Translations under genes and position numbers: made by a program
Shown: in pieces, positions 58,036 to 64,000 of the stretch
Position numbering within the stretch: position 1 is the stretch's first letter
Layout: each line of letters opens with the position of its first letter
From: Salinicola tamaricis
Lineage (GTDB): Bacteria > Pseudomonadota > Gammaproteobacteria > Pseudomonadales > Halomonadaceae
Length of the DNA stretch: 64,000 nt
Assembly (NCBI RefSeq): GCF_003006155.1
Contig: NZ_CP023559.1
Location: 3,596,001 to 3,660,000, forward strand
Reading direction: 5' to 3'
Notes under the pieces: model-generated
What the model was told of the DNA's origin: nothing
The model's database searches: none
Seen by the model: the letters and a program-made list of their open reading frames with translations, nothing else

Positions 58036-58682
58036 TCAGGGGCGAGACGCGTGCGGTGCCAGGTGGCGTCGTGCTCGTCGTGGCGTGAGTAGCGCACGCG
58101 GTCGTGCAGGCGGCTGCGCTGCCCCTGCCAGAACTCCATCGCCTGAGGCACCACACGATAGCCGCCCCAGTGCGGCGGGCGTTCGACGTCCTTCTCCGCA
58201 TACACCTGCTCGAAGCGCGCCAGACGCTCCTTGAGCCAGTCGCGCCCGGGGATCTCCACGCTTTGCTGGGAGACCCAGGCCGCCAACTGGCTCTTGCGTG
58301 GGCGGCTGGCGAAGTAGTCGTCCGAGCGTGCCGTGGTGACTTTCTCCACTCGGCCCTCGACGCGTACCTGGCGCTGCAGCCCGGGCCACCAGAACACCAG
58401 CGCGGCGTGAGCGACGTGAGCCAACTCGTTGCCTTTCTGGCTCTGGTAGTTGGTGTAGAACAGCAGGCCATCCGGATCGACCCCCTTGAGCAGGACGATA
58501 CGCGCGTGTGGGTAGCCGGCGCCGTCTACCGTGGCCAGGGTCATGGCATTGGCGTCGAGTCCCTCACTGGCGAGCGCCTGTTCCAGCCAGTGGTCGAACA
58601 GCGCCATCGGATCGTCGGGGGTATGCTCGGGTGCCAGGGACTCGCCCTCGTAGTCGCGGCGCAGGCCGGCCAGATCGCTCAT
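58036..58682 (-). CDS. pdxH: Pyridoxamine 5'-phosphate oxidase PdxH (stop out of frame)
   Basis: PdxH makes pyridoxal 5'-phosphate with FMN. MSDLAGLRRDYEG, NAMTLATVDGAGYPHARIVLLKGVDPDGLLFYTNYQSQKG, FWWPGLQRQVRVEGRVEKV and RPPHWGGYRVVPQAMEFWQGQ are diagnostic. PdxH ends in RLAP-stop; here the RLAP is present but the following TGA is one base out of phase, so the frame runs on for hundreds of codons antisense to proX. A one-base indel near 58040 explains this. The start at 58682 follows GGAGA. Confidence 0.9.
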
Positions 58683-58763
58683 GATGGTTCTCCGTTGGCG
58701 TGTCTTTGATGTCATCATTGCAGCCCGGTGGCCGACGTCAAGCCGTTCCTTACGCCGGCGGCG

Positions 58764-60012
58764 TCATGCCGCGGCGGCGTGCAGTGCGAAAACCGCGCCA
58801 CAGGCCAGCCAGCCACCGAATGCATAAGCCAGGTTCCAACGCAGCATGTGGCGTGCCTTGATGCCGTAGCGCACGCAGATCGCCAGATTGCTGCCGGAGA
58901 GCGGGCTGCTGCCGGTGCCCAATGCCCAGCTCATCAGAAACAGCATGCCGAGCAGCGTCGGGTCGGGATGCAGCGGTGCCACCAGCGGCGCCAGGGTAGC
59001 GATACCGATCAGCGGATGCACGCCGGTGAAGGCGATGGCCACGATCAACCCCAAGGCACACCACGCCTGCCAGTGGCCGAAGTGCGACAGTGGCAGATCG
59101 AGCCCATGGGGCAGGCTCGCCAGCAGTGCCGTCAGCCCGGTGGAGATGACCCCAGCGGCGAGGAACAGCGCAAACTGGGGTGCAAGCCCCTGCAGCCCTT
59201 GGGTGAAATGGCGTCGCAGACGCGTGCGGCGGTCGTCACGCGGCATCAGCAGCAGAGCGAAGGGCGGCGCTACCAAGCAATGATCAGCGGAATCGAGAGT
59301 GCCGGCCAAAGCAGGTGGAGAGCGATTACCGCGAGCGCTAGCAGGCACGGCAGCAGTAGGGCGCTGCGCTCGATCGGTAGCCCTGGAAGGGTTCGTCCAG
59401 GCGCGCCACATCGGCCAGATTGACTAATAAAAGCGCCGCTCCGGCCAGCAGGCCCCAGGGCAGCAGCGCCAGGTAGTCGAGTCCGGGCGCATAGGTGAGC
59501 GCCACGCCCATGGCCACGAAGAAGGGCGACCAGGTCGCGGCGGCGGCGAAGCTGCGACCGAGAATGGCCGCCTGGGTTCGGTTGAGGCGGCCGTCACGCT
59601 GCATGCGTTCGCCGAATAGAAACACCACCGAAAGATTGATCGCGGCGCCGAACAGATGCGCGCCCAACAGCGTCCCCAGCCGGCTACCGCTGCGCGCTTC
59701 ACCGCTACGCACCGCCGGGGTCGCCAGAGTCAGGAAGCTGACCCCGGCGAACATCATCAGCAGTGTCTGGTTGGTGGTGAAGGCGTGCGATAGCGGGTAC
59801 GGCGTGCCCCGGGCCAGGGCGATTCCCCAGAGTAGTGCTCCCACGGCCAGCAGTAGCCCTGCCTGCCGGCGGGAGGCGCGTGGTAGACCACGCAGCAGGC
59901 GCAGGGTCGCCAGCCAGGCGAGGATCGCCGCCGGCCATAGCGGCCACGCTAGGAGACTGGCGATCACGCTGAGCGCCAGCATGGCCAGGATCAGCGCGCC
60001 GGACGGCCTCAT
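58764..60012 (-). CDS. Multi-pass membrane protein, ion-transporter-like (at least two frame breaks)
   Basis: About 415 residues and ten or so hydrophobic segments are spread over three frames (breaks near 59340 and 59280). VSFLTLATPAVRSGEARSGSRLG, WSPFFVAMGVALTYAPG, and FTGVHPLIGIATLAPLVAPLHPDPTLLGMLFLMSWALGTGSSPLSGSNL have the re-entrant-loop style of ion-transporter (IT) superfamily carriers such as ArsB or citrate/NhaD-type proteins. I cannot name the substrate. The ATG at 60012 overlaps the stop of the DUF2069 gene. Confidence 0.6.
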
Positions 60013-60403
60013 GAGGAACGGCGTTGGTGCGGCCCCTGGCTGCGGAAATAGCGAAAGGCGGAGACCGCCAGCGCCGCCGCGGCCAGCATCTCGGCGATCA
60101 CCAGCGGTGACACGCCGCCGTTGGCCATGATCACCCCGCCTTGGGCCAGGTAGAGCAGCCCCACCGCGGTCAGCCACAAATGGCCACGCCGGCGGCGCAG
60201 CAGCAGCGTCGGCAGGAACAGCACCAGCGGCAGCGCCCGAACTACCAGGGCCGCGGCTTCGGCGTGAGCCTGTGAGTAGCGCCAGAGGCCGCCGATGATC
60301 AGCAGCGCCAGCAGCACCAGATAGGCGATCCAGACATTGCGGCGTGCCTTGATCGAGGCGTCTGACGAGGCATCAGTGGGCGGCTCGGCTGCAGGTCGTT
60401 CGC

Positions 60404-60407
<4 letters not shown>
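60009..60407 (-). CDS. DUF2069 membrane protein
   Basis: A 132-residue protein with four hydrophobic segments (VWIAYLVLLALLIIGGLW, LVVRALPLVLFLPTLLL, HLWLTAVGLLYLAQGGVI, PLVIAEMLAAAALAVSAFRYF) and a polar N-terminus. The order arsC - wrbA - DUF2069 recurs in gammaproteobacteria, which supports the assignment. Function unknown. It overlaps wrbA and the downstream membrane protein by 4 bp each. Confidence 0.78.
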
Positions 60408-61058
<651 letters not shown>

Positions 61059-61124
61059 TCAGAAGCGGGTAGCGTAGTGGGGTAGCGTCTTGGCATGACG
61101 CCAGGGGCCGGGCATCGAGTGGCT

Positions 61125-61471
61125 TCAGATCAACTGCAGTACGGCTTGCGGAGGGCGCCCGATGACTGCGTACTCACCATCATCAGCGATGGGACGCTGC
61201 AGCAGCCGGGGATGGGCGGCGATGGCATCGAGAATCTGCGCCAGGGTAGGGTCGTCGATGCCCATCTGGCGCCACTCGGACTCATCACGGCGCAGCATCT
61301 GCGGCGCGTCGTCGCCCAGGCGCCGGGCCAGTGCCGCGAGCTGATCACGGTCGAGCGGATTGTCCAGGTAGCGATGCAGCATGACATCGATACGCGGCGT
61401 GATTCGAGCAGCGACAGTGCTTCGCGCGATTTGGAACAGCGCGGGTTGTGATAGAGCGTGAGCGTGGGCAT
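61125..61471 (-). CDS. arsC: Arsenate reductase ArsC, glutaredoxin-coupled type (one frame break)
   Basis: The thioredoxin-fold protein begins TLYHNPRCSKSREALSLLE, with the catalytic Cys in HNPRCSKSR that attacks arsenate. After a frame change near 61385 it continues MLHRYLDNPLDRDQLAALARRLG, DESEWRQMGIDDPTLAQILDAIAAHP and LLQRPIADDGEYAVIGRPP, with the conserved Arg of LQRPI. About 115 residues in total. It is the first gene of the arsC-wrbA-DUF2069 group. Confidence 0.87.
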
Positions 61472-61602
61472 GGCGCCTGCAGGTTCGGTCGAGAGAGAGT
61501 CTGCATTGTACGTTCGCCCCGAACGAGGCTCAAACGGGAGACGTCTAGGGTGATCCTGTCATTACCAGACTTATACCGTTATCTAACATCCTTGGTTAGA
61601 AC

Positions 61603-62028
61603 CTACTGATCGATGAGTCTATAGATCCAGACGATGCTGCCATCCTCGAGCTTGACGCTCTCGCGCTGGTAGCGCACGCCGACGCGCTCATAGCGATCGA
61701 GTGCGCGCAGCTCATCCGGTGTGACGCTGATGATCTCACCCGCTACTTGACCACCGTCGTCCGGGATCACATCGAGATCCTGTTTACGATAGCCAGCCAG
61801 GGTGGCAGGGCGGCTATCGCCGGCACGGCCGGTCACCAGCCAGCGAACCCCGCTATACCGCAGGGTGCCGTAGACGAAGACATCCTGTCGCGGAATGCGC
61901 GTATCCACCATCGCAGGCTCGGCGGGGTGGTAGCCGTAAGGACTCTTGTAGGTGTACCAGAACCAGCCGGCGGCAGTGACGAGCAGCACGAACAGCGCAA
62001 TGAAGATCCATTTCAGCGTACGTAGCAT
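61603..62028 (-). CDS. Membrane-anchored gamma-glutamylcyclotransferase-fold (AIG2-like) protein
   Basis: A 141-residue protein with one N-terminal helix (WIFIALFVLLVTAAGWFWY, about residues 6-24) and a GGCT/AIG2 domain: the VFVYGTLR substrate-binding strand, LAGYRKQDLDV, and VTPDELRALDRYERVGVRYQR, where the Glu of LRALDxxE is the usual catalytic position. It faces the periplasm by topology. The substrate is unknown. The ATG at 62028 was chosen; the upstream extension lacks similarity. Confidence 0.75.
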   Translation of the reverse strand: MLRTLKWIFIALFVLLVTAAGWFWYTYKSPYGYHPAEPAMVDTRIPRQDVFVYGTLRYSGVRWLVTGRAGDSRPATLAGYRKQDLDVIPDDGGQVAGEIISVTPDELRALDRYERVGVRYQRESVKLEDGSIVWIYRLIDQ

Positions 62029-62288
62029 GGGCGTATCGATGTTCCTGAGCTTGAAGTTAGGGCTGGTCGGCACGGTGATCGTGACGGCATGCCCTGGAGC
62101 ATAGCGGTGCTTGCGCGATGGCGGGAGTCCGCAAGCGATGATTGAGGCAGTCGCCGAACCTCGTGCTAGCATTCGAAGAGGCTGATCCTCATATCAGTCC
62201 TGTGTCACCACACCGTCTGCCATCACGTGGTGCCACTCTATCGCCCGCGGTGCGGGGTGCCCGAGCCGATCACAGGAGGAGCGCCATC

Positions 62289-62888
62289 ATGAGTCATGCC
62301 ACCAACGAGCATCAGGCCTTCCGACAAGCTTTGGGCAGTGACGTTCGCCCGCTGACCAAAGGCGGCGACAAGGCGCGAGTCGAGCGGCGGCGCGCAGCGC
62401 CCTCGGAAGCGCAGCTGGCCCGCCGTGAGAGTGCACAGCAGGGGCGCGCCGACGAGCGCGATTTTCTCTCCGACGAGTTCGTCGATCTGGTCGGCGCCCA
62501 CGATCCGATCGAGTACCGCCGCGATGGTATTCAGATCGGCGTCCTCGAGCGCTTGCGTCATGGCGGCTACGCCGCCGAGGCACGTCTGCACCTGATGCGC
62601 ATGCCGGTGCTCGAATGTCGGCGCGCGCTGTTCGGCTTTCTCAAGGATGCCTACGCCCACGATCTGCGCAGCGTGCTGATCGTGCACGGGCGTTCCAGCG
62701 AGGACAACGGTCGTGCCAACGTCGTGCGCTCCTATCTTCATCACTGGCTGCAGCAGTTCGAGGAGGTGCAGGCGTTTGCCTCGGCGCCGCCCCAGCTGGG
62801 CGGGCTCGGCGCGACCTTCGTGATGCTGCGCAAGTCGGAGCGCGCCCGCGCCAACAACCGCGAAAGGCAGCAGAAGCGGCGCGGCTAG
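62289..62888 (+). CDS. Smr-domain protein
   Basis: A 199-residue protein with a basic N-terminus and a C-terminal Smr (MutS2-related) domain. VLERLRHGGYAAEARLHLMRMPVLECRRALFGFLKDAYAHDLRSVLIVHGRS contains the LDLHGM-like (LHLMRM) and (V/I)IHGxG-like (IVHGRS) motifs. The stand-alone family resembles SmrA/YdaL endonucleases. AGGAGG lies 8 bases before the ATG at 62289. Confidence 0.85.
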   Translation: MSHATNEHQAFRQALGSDVRPLTKGGDKARVERRRAAPSEAQLARRESAQQGRADERDFLSDEFVDLVGAHDPIEYRRDGIQIGVLERLRHGGYAAEARLHLMRMPVLECRRALFGFLKDAYAHDLRSVLIVHGRSSEDNGRANVVRSYLHHWLQQFEEVQAFASAPPQLGGLGATFVMLRKSERARANNRERQQKRRG

Positions 62889-62941
62889 CGGAGGCGCCGG
62901 TCAACGCAAAGCCTGAACGGAGGGTGGTAGCGGATAGCCAT

Positions 62942-62971
62942 AAAAAACCCCGGCGTAAACCGGGGTTTTTT
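62942..62971. terminator. Bidirectional intrinsic terminator
   Basis: A 12-bp perfect stem (AAAAAACCCCGG with CCGGGGTTTTTT) has a 6-base loop, with T-runs in both directions. It serves the convergent Smr and DUF934 genes. Confidence 0.95.
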
Positions 62972-62987
62972 CGTCACAGAGCCAGGC

Positions 62988-63530
62988 TCAGCCAGTTCGA
63001 TGCTCGCGCAGACGGCGGGCGAACAGCGGCTCGTGGAGATCCACCGCCGGCTGATAGCTGACGCTGAACGCCGTGAGCGCGCGCAGCGCTGCTTCGATAT
63101 CCTGATCCTCGCGCAGGGCCAGGGCATCGAAGCCGCAGCGGCTCATGTAGTAGAGCTGATCGATGAGCACATCACCGATGGCGCGAATCTCGCCGGCGTA
63201 GCCGAAGCGTTCGCGCAGCAGTCGGGCGAGGGTATAGCCACGGCCATCGGTGAAGGCGGGGAAGTCGATCGCTACCAGCGCTGCTTGTTCAAGGGTGGCC
63301 ACCAGCGCCGGGGTCAGCTCGGTATCACTGGGCAGCCAGGGTGCCAGCTCGGCGTCGGCGCTGTGCGCCTGCCACAGCGCCAGCGGTACGATCGCCGGAC
63401 GGCTCTCCGGCAGCGTCTCTGTGTCCCGCGACAGCACCCAGGTGTCCTCGACGTGCTGACCCAGCTTGATCAGCGGCGCGCGAGTCGTGACGACTTCGCG
63501 TGCTTCGAGTGAGGTATCCGATTCAGGCAT
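62988..63530 (-). CDS. DUF934 protein (sulfite reductase-associated)
   Basis: A 180-residue protein of the DUF934/COG3749 family, always next to the CysI-type reductase gene. RPAIVPLALWQAHSADAELAPWLPSDTEL, VAIDFPAFTDGRGYTLARLLRERFGYAGEIRAIGDVLIDQLYYMSRCGFDAL are diagnostic. It is proposed to help sulfite reduction, but the biochemical role is unknown. The ATG at 63530 overlaps the reductase stop by 8 bp; the open frame upstream is antisense-like read-through. Confidence 0.87.
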   Translation of the reverse strand: MPESDTSLEAREVVTTRAPLIKLGQHVEDTWVLSRDTETLPESRPAIVPLALWQAHSADAELAPWLPSDTELTPALVATLEQAALVAIDFPAFTDGRGYTLARLLRERFGYAGEIRAIGDVLIDQLYYMSRCGFDALALREDQDIEAALRALTAFSVSYQPAVDLHEPLFARRLREHRTG

Positions 63531-64000
63531 AGACCCGCTCCTTGAAAGCCTGGTGACCGACACGGCGATAGGTGTCCAGGAAGCGTTCATCGTCGAGACG
63601 CTTCTCGACGTAGACCTGAAGCACCTTGTCGATGACCCCGGGCACGTCTTCGCGATAGAAAGAGGGGCCGAGGATCTTGCCCAGCGAAACGTCGTCGTCG
63701 GCGTTGCCGCCCAGCGAGATCTGATAGTACTCCTCGCCTTTCTTGTCGACGCCGAGAATGCCGATATTGCCCACATGGTGGTGGCCGCAGGCGTTCATGC
63801 AGCCGGAAATGTTGAGATCGATCGGCCCCAGGTCGTAGAGGTAGTCGAGGTCCTCGAAACGTTCCTGGATCGCCTGGGCAATCGGGATCGATACCGCGTT
63901 GGCCAGCGAGCAGAAATCACCGCCGGGGCAGCAGATAATGTCGTTGAGCGTACCTACCGTGGGGTTGGCCATGCCCAGGGCATCGAGCTTTTGCCACAGG
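63523..64000 (-). CDS. Sulfite/nitrite reductase hemoprotein, C-terminal part (runs off the window)
   Basis: The C-terminal 158 residues of a siroheme reductase (CysI-like, single-chain). The [4Fe-4S]/siroheme ligands are present: IICCPGGDFCSLANA and ISGCMNACGHHHVGNIGILGVDKKG. The rest of the gene lies beyond position 64000. It is paired with the DUF934 gene in a short assimilatory sulfur operon. Confidence 0.9.
   Translation of the reverse strand, partial: LWQKLDALGMANPTVGTLNDIICCPGGDFCSLANAVSIPIAQAIQERFEDLDYLYDLGPIDLNISGCMNACGHHHVGNIGILGVDKKGEEYYQISLGGNADDDVSLGKILGPSFYREDVPGVIDKVLQVYVEKRLDDERFLDTYRRVGHQAFKERVYA

Overview
The window is high-GC, tightly packed gammaproteobacterial chromosome. 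The gene content (yejABEF, rarD, corA, rsuA, tusDCB-tusE, a ProVWX glycine-betaine importer, NhaP2/CvrA-type antiporter, Pat acetyltransferase, a fliE | fliF-to-fliP flagellar block) fits a halophile or halotolerant relative of Halomonas (Halomonadaceae). That assignment rests on gene content and style, not on a search.

Layout. 1-11.4 kb: flagellar basal-body and export genes, fliF-G-H-I-J-K-L-M-N-O-P on the minus strand, with fliE divergent. 11.5-15.0 kb: rarD, an omega-amidase, corA and rsuA. 15.1-20.9 kb: the yejABEF peptide importer. 20.9-27.7 kb: mltD, gloB, a methyltransferase, rnhA, dnaQ, nudC, an SCP2 protein and sohB. 27.9-29.1 kb: an ArsR-family repressor with a clear operator, divergent from the queuosine-precursor transporter yhhQ. 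29.3-33.9 kb: ybfF, cho and a thiamine-precursor ABC transporter (thiZ-thiX-thiY) under a TPP riboswitch. 34.0-38.2 kb: a degenerate phosphotransferase-fold protein, cvrA and three small genes. 38.2-44.5 kb: an island integrated at the 3' end of tRNA-Ser(TGA). 44.7-47.6 kb: yccA, tusDCB, tusE and acpH. 47.7-54.5 kb: moeA, moaB, a DUF1244 gene, an XRE-cupin regulator, an HDAC-family deacetylase and the divergent acetyltransferase pat. 54.7-58.0 kb: proVWX. 58.0-64.0 kb: pdxH, a membrane protein, DUF2069, wrbA, arsC, a GGCT-fold protein, an Smr protein, a DUF934 protein and the 3' end of a sulfite/nitrite reductase gene.

The most interesting content is in the tRNA-Ser island. It carries a tyrosine recombinase, remnants of an ssb gene and a DNA cytosine methyltransferase, several orphan genes, and an AT-rich two-gene unit made of a small three-helix membrane protein followed, with an 8-bp overlap, by a class III nucleotide cyclase. 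This arrangement matches a Pycsar-type anti-phage system (cyclase plus transmembrane effector). The next gene on the same strand is an unrecognised, probably truncated gene.

A strong caveat concerns the sequence itself. More than 25 genes, including housekeeping genes such as dnaQ, fliM, yejA, sohB and tusC, are split by single-base frame changes, several of them in short homopolymers. The coding signal resumes at once in another frame, so I read most of these as sequencing or assembly indels rather than real pseudogenes, and I annotate each broken gene as one locus. True decay is best supported inside the island, where pieces are missing.
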